Shown here: piece by piece, positions 23,966-35,877 of the stretch
Position numbering within the stretch: position 1 is the first letter of the stretch
How the letters are laid out: every line of letters starts with the position of its first letter
Origin: Marsupella aquatica
Lineage: Eukaryota; Marchantiophyta
Assembly: GCA_973895155.1 (NCBI GenBank)
Contig: OZ316896.1
Location: 15,996,001-16,060,000, forward strand
Length of the DNA stretch: 64,000 nucleotides
Direction: 5' to 3'
Notes under the pieces: model-generated
Seen by the model: only the letters and a program-made list of their open reading frames with translations
Database searches by the model: none
What the model was told of the DNA's origin: nothing
Made by a program: the position numbers and the translations under genes

Positions 23966-24450
23966 CAGGTCGTTCCTAGTGTAGATCTTCCCTTTCCTTC
24001 CTAAAGCAAACGCCGATTGCTGTTGCGCCACCTTTCCTCCTTCCTGTTCAAATCAAATCAAATCAAACGAACAATAATACCCCTTAACGAGTTAACGGTG
24101 CAATCGCAGCGAAATCCAATCCGCAACGGCGCAAAACTGCCTACAATTGCGGTCAGCCGGTGGCCCCGCTCCGATCTGCCAATTCGAAGAATTGATTGCC
24201 CCCCCGCCTGGCCGGCAGATCTTTCTTCTTGAATAGGGAAACGAGGAAGCTGCATTGCGTTCCTTCAATTGTTGCTTGCGCGGCCTAACATGTGGATTTC
24301 GGTGAATAGTGGTGAAGGCTCGCTCGGATTTGAGCTGAGAGCTGAGAACTGAGCTCCGCTTGAACGTGATCGATCGAAGTGTACAGATCTGGCACTGACC
24401 GTAAACGCGAAGCTCTCTACACTTCGCTGTGTTGCCTCAGCCCCCATTGC

Positions 24451-24543
24451 ACAGTACCTCATTGACAAGAGGAGAGGAGACCTTGTCAATGAGGTACTGT
24501 TATTTAAGGCGTTTCACCGTATTCCAAGTACCTCATTGACAAG
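24451..24543. repeat. 19-bp perfect hairpin plus a third direct copy before the hydroxylase gene
   Basis: ACAGTACCTCATTGACAAG at 24451-24469 and its exact reverse complement at 24482-24500 enclose a 12-base purine loop. A third copy of the left arm (AGTACCTCATTGACAAG) lies at 24527-24543 and runs straight into the GA microsatellite. The block ends about 90 bases before the hydroxylase ATG. Confidence 0.92.
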
Positions 24544-24622
24544 AAGAGAAGAGAAGAGAAGAGAAGAGAAGAGAAGAGAAGAGAAGAGAAGAGAAGAGAG
24601 AGAAGAGAAGAGAAGAGAAGAG
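24541..24622 (+). repeat. (AAGAG)n microsatellite in the hydroxylase 5' region
   Basis: About 82 bases of AAGAG pentamers with one interruption (GAGAGAG near 24596-24601). It lies 14 bases before the ATG at 24636, so it is probably within the 5' UTR or core promoter. GA tracts of this kind are common plant GAGA-factor (BPC) sites. Its regulatory use here is inference. Confidence 0.92.
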
Positions 24623-24635
24623 ATTCGTGTAAGAC

Positions 24636-27600
24636 ATGGACGACGTCAGGGGAAGAGCGGCGGGAGAGCAGCAGACGCCTCCCGGCAGTCCGGACTCTGT
24701 TCTAGACCGTCAACTGCTGTTAGTTTCGGAGGATGACAACGAAGGGCCTTCATCTAGAAACGACTCGGAGGACATCAAACTCATTGATCCTCGTGAGCTG
24801 AGGTTTCACAAGTCTCGCAACGACGCTTGGATTGTGGTCGATGGAGAGGTTTATGATGTCACCTACTTTCTTGACAATCATCCAGGGGGATCGGAAGTAA
24901 GTAAAATTAAGCTCCAGCCATTTTAATATCAACGATGGTTTAGCTTCGACTCTCAGAGCTGCCGTTTTTCTGTGCGAGCCCTGATAGTTGAGTTATCTTG
25001 GCGGCTTGCACTGATACCTCTCCACTCCAGAGAAATTGCGAGCATTGGAATATTGGAACTTTGTACTCATTTGAAGATCTGGAAGCATCGTTTGGGAAAC
25101 AGAGTTGTGTTGGAATTACGTGATGGCGTAGTCTTTTATTGAAAGACATAATGTATGACATCACCTTCAAAATTTTGCCAGCCTTTTATTTAACTCTTTT
25201 CCTCGGGCAGAGCTACTGAATATATTGCATTGGCTGGTAAGGTGGACATTCTTGCCTCAACTCACATGTTCCAGTAATTTTATACACACTTCGTTGCATC
25301 TTTTTGAGGGTGTACTTACGTCTGCAATTCTGGAGTGGATGTCAGATCCTTATGGAGCATATCTTCAATGAGGACGTATATCACGTGATGCGAGGACTAC
25401 ACAACAATTCTGAGGGCCACTCTCATAGCGACGCTGCCTTTGATATGCTAAAGCAGTTTCACGTCGGAAGATTGTCAAGGTGCTGCTTGATTCCCTGTAA
25501 ATGACGCTAGTAATAAGTTAGAACTTAAGCAAGGATTTGTGCTCCACATTCGTTTTTCGGGAGGCAGAGAGGCAATCAGCGAAAAACCCAATGACCGTGT
25601 TAACTTCTGGCTTAAGGATCTAACTGCTAGCTTGAACTGTCTGTGTTTAAATGCCTGCAGTAAGGCTTCTATATCAGCAGCAGCAGCGAGACTGCCAGAG
25701 AAGAATTCCACATCCTTTGAAGTGGACCTGACCAAGCCACTTGTCTTTCAGGTAGATAGACTCTGAAGTGCTCAGCGCTAAAGAGTCAATCTGAGTAGGG
25801 ACAACTGAACAACCCGACGATTTTCTTAATTGCTCAAACTATATTAGCTGTCTTTGCAGGACTCAAAACAGGATCATATAATACTAATAGTAGTAATGGC
25901 AGTAGCACTGGTGTCTCATGTCTCCATACGTTGTGCAGGTTGGACATCTTGGGAATGACTATCATACGTGGGTGCATCAAGCAGTCATTACTAAGGAGAC
26001 ACCATATTTCTTTGAGAACAAATTTTTGGAGGTTGGTTAAAGCAGTCAAGTGGAATTCTAGATTTGTTTTGTATTGTATTTGGAAATCTCTTGTCTCACT
26101 GATAACGTCCACATCCAACATCATTGATGCGAGATGGATCACACAGGAAGGCTATCCTTCAAAAGTTTCATGAGATAAGACATGAAAGGAGAAATTCGTT
26201 AAGTCAACTGAATGTTGTGTAAGGCATGTCCTCCTGAAGGTTTTTGCAGTTCTTGCTCCATGGAAGATCAGCCAGTTTCTTCTTGTAAAATAGACCTGAA
26301 TTGCTTGTTGGTAATGTTGTGAAAGCAGTTCAATACACGGACAGTCTGGTGGATCATACCCCTGATTTGGGTGCCAGTCGTTTGCTGGACGCAAGTTCTA
26401 GCTTATAAAAGGGGTTTACCGCTGTCCACATTGCCTACCACCCTGATTACTGGAATGTTCCTATGGTCCTTCATAGAGTACACACTGCACCGATTTCTCT
26501 TCCATATAAAAACAACAGGCTACTGGTGAGTGTCATTTATTTATGCCTTATAATGCGATGGTTTTGGATTACAGGCACTGCCACTACTATCCCCCATTTC
26601 AGATACGTAACTTTAGCTGATCCTACACGTGGATAGTTCTTTGAGACAGCCGCAATATATCTCTTCTGACTTTTAAAGTGATCAACTGTTTATCCCCGAA
26701 CCAATCTCTTTCAACAATCCGACCTACGTTGACTTAGCTTTGATTCGCTCAATACTGGAGATGGTTCTCCCAGCACTCCACTTGTCCTACTTCCTGGCCT
26801 TATAGTATAGATCTTACATTACGAGACAGCTTAGATCATATCAGCCGGGGGGAAAGATCAGTCGCTCATATCCCCCCGGCTGATGTGATATGAGCGACTG
26901 GGCTTTCCCCCCGGCGTAACTCAGGTTACTCAATTTCTTTCTCATGTACTGGAGCTTTGTCTTTCGCCGCACTCTTTCCCTTGAACAGGCATTCCTCATG
27001 ACTGCTCTGCATCTCTATAAACTTCTCTGGGTGACCATAGCTTCTCAATATGACACATTGGTGTGCAAATGCATCAACCTAAAAATGCAACTCTCATAAA
27101 TTATGCGCTATTCAATTCAATACAACATGATAGACTTCCCCTGTAGTGGCCTTGGTCGTCTGCCATTTTGTATGTTATATTATACTGTCCCCATGGTTCT
27201 TCTCAGAAGGACACGTTGGTTGCTTTTGGGGGTTTTGTTTTTCAGACTCCGGTTTATTTGATTTTTGTTCTTTGTATGGACCTGATGATGCCGACACTAG
27301 AGTTTCTGACAGTTCTATTCCTTCGTGTGACAGGTCTAACACTGGACATTATCTGCTACATGGTTGTCACCACAAGTTTCCACTGGATGGTTATCGTCTT
27401 GTGTTCCCTCCAGCTGGAACAAGTATATTCTGTGTTCTGGTGATTTCCTCAAACTACTATCAATATGTCTGTCACGGATGCTGTTGCTACGGAAATCCGT
27501 CGTTGAAAGAATGCCAAGTAGTATCCTGGCCAAAAAGCTTAGGGATGAAATTCTCTTATTTTCATCGGGTGGCACGAAGGACACTTTCGTTCTGTGAAAA

Positions 27601-28184
27601 CTTTCTAATGAGTTGTAATAATGTGCTTTGTAATTTCGTAGGGCAAGTGAGGTTGTATTGTTGTTGTTGTGCACTATACGATGTCCACCTAAACCATCTT
27701 CTTTCCCGTTAAGGAAAAGTTGATGAAGTCGTATGAGAAAGAAAGATGAATTAGTCTGATGTGGTTGATGACTTTGGAACAGTTCTGGAATGTCCTCAAC
27801 TTTGCATTACCAGCTGTTGTTGCTCCATCCATCTTTGGTGGAGGATTACTGGGTTACGTAATGTATGACCTCATTCATTATTTCGTGCATCATGGTTCTC
27901 CCTTCAATGAAGTGAGCCAAAAGCTGAAGGTAGTAGTACGTTTCTACTTTCTTCTGTTCATTCTGATTGTGCTCACTAGTATAATTCGTTTTCTTTTTGC
28001 ATGGATGCCTCCAAGAATACTCATGTCTCCAAGACATTACTACTAAATGCTTACCCTGATATATTGTGTTATGCAGAGGTATCACCTAAATCATCATTTC
28101 AAGGAGCAAGCAAACAGCTTTGGGATCACTTCTTCTTTGTGGGATTGGGTGTTTGACACACTTCCTCACGTGAAAGTCGCTTGA
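24636..28184 (+). CDS. Fatty acid 2-hydroxylase with N-terminal cytochrome b5-like domain
   Basis: ER di-iron enzyme that adds a 2-hydroxyl to the fatty acyl chain of sphingolipids. Exons: 24636-24896, a short unresolved exon, 25211-25241 (or from 25213), 25346-25479, 25661-25751, 25939-26031, 26329-26525, 27334-27439, 27783-27929, 28077-28184. From 25346 onward all phases join. The N-terminus has a cytochrome b5 core (AWIVVDGEVYDVTYFLDN, then HPGG at residues 82-85). HSHSDAAFDML probably supplies the second haem ligand. Membrane and His-box part: WWIIPLIWVPVVCW, EYTLHRFLFH, GHYLLHGCHHKFP, HYFVHHG and RYHLNHHF, the histidines that bind iron. It ends ITSSLWDWVFDTLPHVKVA. Yeast Scs7 and animal FA2H carry this fusion; Arabidopsis FAH1/2 do not. 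Exons 24897-25345 remain uncertain. Confidence 0.9.
26840..26915. repeat. Complex palindrome with two competing hairpins, in a hydroxylase intron
   Basis: Left arm 26844-26872 and right arm 26887-26915 pair at 27 of 29 positions around a 14-base loop. A second, perfect 13-bp pairing joins 26840-26852 to 26872-26884. The two foldings use the same left-arm bases, so they exclude each other. It lies in the intron 26526-27333. Confidence 0.88.
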
Positions 28185-29845
28185 TCTGACTCCTTGAAAG
28201 TATGTTAAGGCTTCTGATGGATATCAACAAATGATCTCAGCCGAACATTGTTTCCTCATGAGCCGATAGCTTCAAGTAGACCTGCAAGTCCCGTGTCCTC
28301 TCCAGGAAGTCTTTTGGTTCACAATGATGTGCAAAGGACTCCAGTATTGTATGGGGATCCCTAGGTCTAATCAGAGGAGGAGATTTCAAAGAAATGGGAA
28401 TCTATTCACTTCAGATTGTAGGTCCCTCGTCCTCTGTGGACCCTTTTTGACATTGATACGATTGAATACAATGCATTTTTGGAGTAGAATTTAACTCCAT
28501 GGGTATGCCAAGTTCTTAACCCAAACAAGAGTAAAGAATCGTGTACTCAACAACTACCCTCGTGACTGAGTTGGCCATTGGAATTTGAATCATTTACAGA
28601 AAACCAACTGTTGAGGTGGGTAATGGTATTAAGTCCGGGTGAATCCTAAGTGCTAGGAAAGCTTCTAGGGCGAGTGAGTCTTGTTGACAACATGAGATGT
28701 CTACATACATGACAATCATCTTGAAGCACTTCCGTGCATTGTGTAGGAAGCTGAAGAGTTTGAAACATAACGAGCAGAATCTGGTCCTTTTGTCATTGTA
28801 ACTTTCTCCCCTCCGATGCAGGCTGGGCTGCTGAGGCCGACCACATCTACACCTGTCAAACAAAGCAACCTGTCAGTCATATGTGCCATCAGCAGCCTAC
28901 CCATATAATGAAGAGTGAGATCCACAACTTGTTGGCATGTGGACCAATACCAGGATGAGTGGGAGATTCCTCTGAATCTGTGTTGGTTTACACACAAAAT
29001 CTGTACAAGGGCCATGTTGGTAGTGGCTCCTCCTACAGCCCCACTCGTCTGATATGGATGTAAACACATGAGAGTAACGAAGGTCCAACTGGTGTTGGAT
29101 AGAATGGTCACAGCCATTTGTCAAGCACATTGGGAGGCGGTCTGCAGGTACAAAGGGCATCTTTCCATTCGCCCCCTTTTCGAACCCTACCCCCTTGGTG
29201 TATTTTTAATCTGTTCCCAGTATCACTTACACAATGTCAGGGAAGGCTCGAAGATCTGAAGGTTCTAATACGCACCCCAATGATTGTGTTCGATCTGCTG
29301 GCAACATTATGGAAAGCAAACACAGCTCCATGATTATATTTGATAGGATCTTGGCTCCTTTTGAACACTTTCACCGGCCTATCCATTGAGCTGCTGTGAA
29401 AGCCCAGGTGACGATATCTGCCTGGTCATTGACAAACACTGAAAAAGGAGTTTTTCTACGTAGGTTGCGTACATGCGGTGAAGGTGACTTGGTCTTTCTC
29501 TACCCTGAGACAGGTGTAAGATCTTTTAATTTTTTTGGGGTTAGTGTAAACCTCGTGACTGATGTCTCTGTTGGAAAGAAGACTCAGAGATTGCCTATGG
29601 CATGCCTTTCTAAGGGGTCTGGTAAGTAGGTGCTACATATATTTAGAACACAGGTGCCACTATAAAGGTCCCTGCTACTAATAAGTCACTCTTCATTTGC
29701 CTAGGTGAACTGTAGACCTATCTCGCAGGCTTTCCAACTCACTTCCCCAACACATGACCTTTGTTCCCAAAAAATGTTTTTTGGGTGATTTCCAAAAAAA
29801 AATTGAATAGCTTTTGGATGCATTTCTTGGTGGAACATTCTGAGC

Positions 29846-29902
29846 AGTACATTGCCCCCTATGGTGAACTAATGGGATGAGTACATTGCCCCCTATGGTG
29901 GA
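29846..29902 (+). repeat. 34-bp duplication
   Basis: AGTACATTGCCCCCTATGGTG starts at 29846 and again at 29880. Confidence 0.88.
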
Positions 29903-31277
29903 TTATTGAGATGGCACAAATTCCTATCAATTTGTGATGAAAATTGTAAGAAATTCTTTACCCGTTTTTGCTTAAATCGAATGCATTTTATTACGAAATG
30001 ACAAATAAAATACAAAGCACTGGGAGATTGGGCGATCGCCTACATTAGAGCTATGGGACACCCTTGTCAGGAACAGGAAATTTTCCGAGGCTCCTGTATG
30101 GTGGGACACTCTTTGGCTATCTTCTCTCATTCATTTTGATTGAAATATATTTTTATGTTAATTTGGCCCGGTCCATCATGCATTATTTACAATTTAGTCA
30201 TTTTTTGGCATCCCCTTTAACTTTTTTAAGTTCCTTAGTTTTTAGTAGGTCCCCATTTTTTTTAAAATATTTTGAATAGCATTTTGAGGGGCATATTTCC
30301 TTACTTGGATGAGAAGTTGGACACTTCAACCAAGCAACTACAGTGATACACTTTTCATTGATGAGTGCACCTTATATTCCATTGGTTATAGTATTTACAT
30401 TGTTCATGGTTTATTCATGAACAGGTGTCACCTAAATAAAGAACCCAAATAGAGCAGAAATTTTTCAAAAACAAAGTTCAATAGCTCACGCTCTTTGAAT
30501 CATAAAGTGCTGTACTTATACAAATACATTGACTAGTACCTAGAAATCAATGCACATGTAATATTATACTTTTCTCACTTTTAAAAAGGTATGTAGGTTT
30601 TTCATTAACTTTCTTATAATCATTTTTTAATATTTGTTTTTCATAAACTAGTGAAATTAAAATGTCTCCTCATTTCCATTTTTTTAGATAAGTCAAAATA
30701 GGCATGTAGTAGGATGAACATGCTATAATCAGGAACAGGTTGTCCGCTTTTACTGTACCATGTGTCCAGGGTTACAATTACAACTAATAATGCATGCTTA
30801 AATGTTAGATACTTAAACATGATCATTTTTTGCTTCTCTTTTAGGGGGCTTTACAAGAGGGTGGGGGCCATTCAGTGTATCTCAGTCCAAAGTAGAGGGA
30901 CAATTGCACACACGAAAGTTAAAATGTCTGAGTCAAATGTGTCAGATCTCGAGATAATAAATACAAAAACCCTTAATAGAAATGGCCCCTTGATCCACTC
31001 TTTTATATCAGGTCCAGAGGAGGTCTAAGCTTTTGACAAAATAACATGCACACATCAGCTACAAAGGGACTCACAAGGGGCGCACTGGCAAATGACTAGG
31101 TTCAGTCATGGCTTTTCCTGATTATGTCCCAAGAGTATGTAAAGTGAAGTGTGACCTGTTCTCACATTTGAATGGCTAGGATTGCATCTCACCCATATTT
31201 TAAAAATGATTTCTGCCACTGAGTTCTTGCAAAGCCTCCCTTGAAAATGAAAGTGATGACAAGCCTCTTTTTATAAA

Positions 31278-31298
31278 GGGGGGGGGGGGGGGGGGGGG
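31278..31298 (+). repeat. Poly-G run of 21
   Basis: Twenty-one consecutive G residues preceded by TTATAAA. Long G runs are rare, can form quadruplexes and are prone to miscounting in sequencing. Confidence 0.9.
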
Positions 31299-33051
31299 AG
31301 GACGTGCAGTGATGACCAGCAACTGACTAAAGTCCAAAAAGACTTGTGGCCAAGGGCGAACCCATGTGGAGGCTACAGCTTGACCCAGGGCAAGCCAAGT
31401 CAGCAACCTGAGACGTTGTTGGGGTCTTCATTTACATATCTGAGAACTCTACCTTCCTTTTTCACATACTAGCCCCAAGTATCCCTTCTTTGAGTGTGAA
31501 TAGTGGGGATGACAATAAAAACATCACCAAAATATATTCATAATTCACATTCTTTGAAAGTTAATGAAATGATAAAAAATAGTCATGCAAGTAGTCATTT
31601 TAATAATCATATATAACATACCATATTCTCTTCTATGCATATCCGATTTTCTATACACATATGTTATGGTCCATGTTTTAATGTAAATAGGAATCATGAT
31701 AAAACGTATACATGTTTATCATTTGACATATATCATGGTCATGACTTTTCCCATCTACATGATGAGCCATGGAGTTACGGTAACCTCTAGAAACCTAGGT
31801 TCCAACTCTAACTTGTAGTTGACGCTTTATAAGTAAAATTTCAGGAAAGTCCTACATAAACTGATCCCGTTTACTATGAACTGGTCTTTACTCATCATGC
31901 CTATGTTTTATTTGGGTCCTTGTTTCAACTCTTCGTACTGTATCTCATTTCTGTTCAGGTGGTTCCCAATTCATAGCTGTAGGATTCACCAGGAGTTGTT
32001 GTAGGGGGGTGGGGGCGCTCAATTATGGAGACTGGAACCTTGGTCAACAGGCCTCTCCCACCCGTTTGACATCCTCTAATAATGTGGCAAGTTCCTACTA
32101 AACTATATATCACACTGCCAAAAGAATGAAAACGCCTAATTGGGTGACAGGAGACTCAATGGGGCCTCCCAAACCTTCTGTCCTGCATCATAGGAATTCC
32201 CACTAAAGTTTGGCAGCCACAAACCAATACTTGAGTCTCCCCCAAGGTAATTAATTACTGTAGGTTGTGAACTACATATGAGCGTCGTCCAAAGTTCCTA
32301 TGAACGGATCTCCTTTCTAGTCAGCAAAGCCACCAAAGTAACCAACCCTTCACGGAGCCCTTCAAGTTTGGCCACGATACAGCGCTAGAGTTGGCACAAG
32401 TTTTCACAGCGATCCCGACAATCGCGTTGCGAAGAGAATGTGGCGGGCCCTCCAAATTTCGCCCGCGGCCCGGCGAAGTCCTAAAGATGGCACGAGTAAC
32501 TTACAGTTCCGACATTCGACAACCCGAGAATAGTCATCCAATGAGCAGCTGACGGTGAAACCGGATCATTCTTAATACTTTCACTCCGCATTTAGACTGT
32601 GGGTAACTAAGGTGATCCGGGACATGCCGCAGGACGCTGGTCGGTAATCTAGGCTGCGGGGCAATTCCCGACCGTCGAGGCAATTCCCGACCATCGAGAA
32701 GAGCAAAGGAAAGACGCGGAGGGGTGAAGACAATTCCCGATCGCGAGGAGAGGAAAGGAACGATGCGGAAGAGTGAACTGTGAAGACAGTAGTGAAGGTA
32801 CCGGTAATTACAGACCGGTTGACTCGTTGACTGAAACTGCGCGCTGGGTACGAGCGAAGGGGAAAGAAAACTTCCGACAGGCTCACAGGCGACAGTCAGG
32901 CGTCTGTAGTTTACTTTTGCCCCGACGGACCTTTTGGATGGATGGTTGTCGGGTCCGGTCACCGACCACGGACTGGTCCTATGTCCGTCCTCGGCTTTTC
33001 TCATTCCGGCCACATATCGGGGGGACGATTAGGTTGGCACAGAGCCACAGA

Positions 33052-33193
33052 TGATTAGTTTTTCAACTCCAATGCAGGATGCATTTCCCCGGGGATCCTC
33101 TTATGGGGTTCTCGTGGGAGCCTGATTAGTTTTTCAACTCCAATGCAGGATGCATTTCCCCGGGGATCCTCTTATGGGGTTCTCGTGGGAGCC
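33052..33193 (+). repeat. Perfect 71-bp tandem duplication
   Basis: Copies 33052-33122 and 33123-33193 start TGATTAGTTTTTCAACTCC, end TCTCGTGGGAGCC, and show no differences by eye. The identity implies a very recent event, or an assembly artefact. Confidence 0.93.
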
Positions 33194-34400
33194 TTACTAC
33201 TGTAGATTTTTCAGGTTGTTGGTCCCTAGAATTTTAACTGTTTTGCCGTTGTTTGGGAAACTCTTTAAGTCTTGGGCTTTTTGGCATTCATGGGTTTTTC
33301 CTCTGGTTTTCACCATTTATTGCGTTTCTTGCCGTCTTTTACTTAACTCCGTCCCTCCTGGTTCGTTACCTAACTCCCTTACCCCCTTGGTTAAGGGTGG
33401 ACAAGGGTGTTGAGGTTAAATTGTGGATGGTCCCATGGTGAAAATTGACAGGATGTTGACAATTGGATCATTCCAAGTTCACCAAAGTTTTTTTTCAGTC
33501 ACAAGTGAAGAAAGCAACATAGTCATTCAATAAAAAAATGGCAATGTAATAAATCTTAACTACTAATAAGTGCATGAAAAATTGCCTATGTGTTGTCAGA
33601 TCACTTATGAATGGTAGACTGAATTGGAATGGTGGACATGGAATTATGACTTATGAATGGTGGACTGAATTGGGACTGAACATAATTTTGTGGAACATTC
33701 TGATGTGATTTATCATAGCATCATTGCTGTAAAGTTAGAAAATGAAATAAATATACTTTGTTTTGTCTTGAACGGAAACTTTACTGGGGAAAATAAAGGG
33801 AGGATGGATAAGGCACGGTCTTGGCCCGCCAATCTATGTTTTCATGGCCAAAATTGGCAAGATTCCACCTCTCGTGAAAGTATTCACCAGTTTTGGGTAA
33901 AATAAAACAGCTAAAATTGGCTAGATTATCTGTATTCCAGTAACTCGTCTCACACCTAGCCACAGAACCCCTTGGCCTAAATCCAATGACCATCCTAAAA
34001 TCTGGATCTCACAATTGAAAATCAATCTAGGAAAACTAGATAAAGAATATCCATAACATCTTCTCTTTCAAACTAGGTGGATAAGCCACAGTGGAAAAAC
34101 AAGAAAAACCTTAAAATTACGCTCCTGTCCATCTCCATGGATTTGCGTTGAATCTTATTAGCGAATTTGCTTAATTTGCTTAAGACCAGGTGCACTTAGA
34201 TGGAATTTTTGGAAAAACACCCTTCTATATAAAGAGACCACTGGAAATTAAAAAATGACATAGAAAGAGTTTATTTTGTTTGACACTTTACAGAAAGTAA
34301 AAGAGACCACGTTTGGTGGGAATTGCGCATCTTTGACATTGCTCTACAATCTGGAAGGGAAACAAATAATAATGAACCTGATCGTCCCTCCGTGCCGTGC

Positions 34401-35877
34401 ATTCCATTATTCAGGCAGCTTCAAAGCACCGCCGGGAAGCGAGCAAGAGAAGGGGCCTCGTACCAGTCTCGTCAGAGCAAAGCAGGTGAAGAAATGCCGT
34501 GAAGCTGAATTTCCTCGCAGTTCGGGGAATTGCTCGAGCTGACTCCGTGACTCTATGTCCTTCAGGTTCTTTTGGGTTGCGATGCAAGAAGGATCCGACA
34601 ACAATCGCACAGCAGCATTGCGCATCAGGAGTAAGTTATTGGTTCACTCTGCTGCGGATGGCTGTTCTGCTCTCGTGGCGATTGCTGCTGACGCGAAAAT
34701 TTTCACAATAATCATGAGAATCGATAGGCTTCGTCCTCTCGCCGTTCTTTGCATCGCCGCCCAGTGCCCCGTCCTGCACCGCGCTGTGCTGCTTGCTCCC
34801 GGTAGCGTTATTGTCATACCCACAAAGCGGTTCTTTCTTGTCAAGAGCGCTCTGGTTCGGTGTTTTCGTCACTCTGTTGTTCATTGGCGCTATCTTTCTG
34901 CCTACTAATGCTGAAGTATTCACTCGGGCCGCTCTCTCTTGCCCTTCTCACTGCTCGTTGTGCTGCTGCAACACCAATTTTGGAACGTCCTTTAGCAAAC
35001 CCAGCTAGCCGACGCACAGAAGTCTTGCATTGCATTACGCGGAGGGTAGGTGGTGTGAGCTGCCACAGACAAGAGAGTGAAGAACGGCATTGCATTTGGG
35101 GGAGTGCGGGGCTACTCAGCTTGAAGGCTACCCTACCGTCTCTCTCTTGTTTTGGTGTTTCTCGGGAGTTGGCTATTCTGGACAATGTGTGGCACTAGAC
35201 GAATCTGTTCACCAAGAAGGTCGTTTTTGTGATCAAGATAGGAACTTGCAGGTGACATGGATCGACTAGGCAATGCGCTACAGGCAATGTGGGATGTGGT
35301 GTGGTGCTATCGCGACTGTACGGGACGGTAAAGGGCATCAGGAACGAGCGAGACAAGGTGGGACACTGCACACCATGGCATTTCGCCACAGGGCCCGACG
35401 ATTAGTCGATACCTTTGGATACGGTCTAATGGCAGGTCTGAAGAACTACAGAGGTCTTGAGATTGATTTTCTGTAATCGGAGCTGAACGGCTGCTGTCCA
35501 CGGGTAGCATGGATACCCGGCTGAAGTTTATTTGTATTGCTGGGGGCGTACTTCGGTTCTTGCTGCAGCTCAGCTTGAAGTCGTAGGCGGAGCTTCTTCC
35601 TTGAGCATAAAGCTGGGCATCTATCCATTCAGTCTGTAGCACAGCTGCAGCTGAGCGCCCTCTAATAAGCATATCATGTCCTAGGACATTCTTGGCAAAC
35701 GTGGATAGTTTTGCGGTTAGTTCTATCAAAACTTCTTGTCGACCCAATCTCTGGACGCAAGCATTGAGCAGTGTTAAATCTTCCAACTGGAAGAATTTTT
35801 ATATCTGCGTTATTCGGATTTGAACTTTGCAAAGTGAGGAAAGATCAGTGAGATAAGCAGTGGGGAGCGAAATAAGA
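34401..35877. other. Upstream region of the intronless methyltransferase-like gene
   Basis: GC-richer than the DNA before it. Several overlapping open frames occur on both strands (for example minus 35307-35786), but none has a recognisable domain. It may include 5' untranslated exons of the gene at 35878; this is not demonstrable here. Confidence 0.4.

Larger units (their letters stand above)
19871..24450. other. Gene-free, repeat-rich interval between cpFtsY and the fatty acid hydroxylase
   Basis: I see no supported gene. The interval holds an AT-rich diverged 75-bp array (21824-22300), two SINE-like tRNA-head fragments (about 23050-23130 and 23890-23965) and two short tandem duplications (23711-23748 and 23801-23855). 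The stretch 20560-20720 repeats GATC-AACCCC and GGTCCA motifs loosely. The open frames have no recognisable domains. Confidence 0.55.
28185..34400. other. Long stretch without a supported gene
   Basis: No gene is supported. It contains the 34-bp duplication near 29846, a 21-base G run at 31278-31298, GC-rich partial repeats at about 32655-32790 (CAATTCCCGA...GAGG...GAAGAC) and a perfect 71-bp duplication at 33052-33193. The interval 28594-29160 has open minus-strand frames, but I recognise no domain. Confidence 0.5.

Noticed and set aside
24536-24736. Frame with Arg-Glu-Glu-Lys repeats
   Set aside because: It is the GA microsatellite read as protein; the real gene starts at 24636 in another frame.
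28594-29160. Overlapping minus-strand frames
   Set aside because: Composition alone suggests protein; no family or exon structure could be supported.
33096-33110. CCCGGGGATCC strings (also near 41673 and 41738) resembling a cloning-vector polylinker
   Set aside because: The match is only 11-14 bases, sits inside genuine local repeats with diverged copies, and no other vector sequence flanks it.
35307-35786. Minus-strand open frame of 159 codons divergent from the 704-aa gene
   Set aside because: No recognisable domain, strong overlap with other frames, and biased composition consistent with chance in GC-richer DNA.
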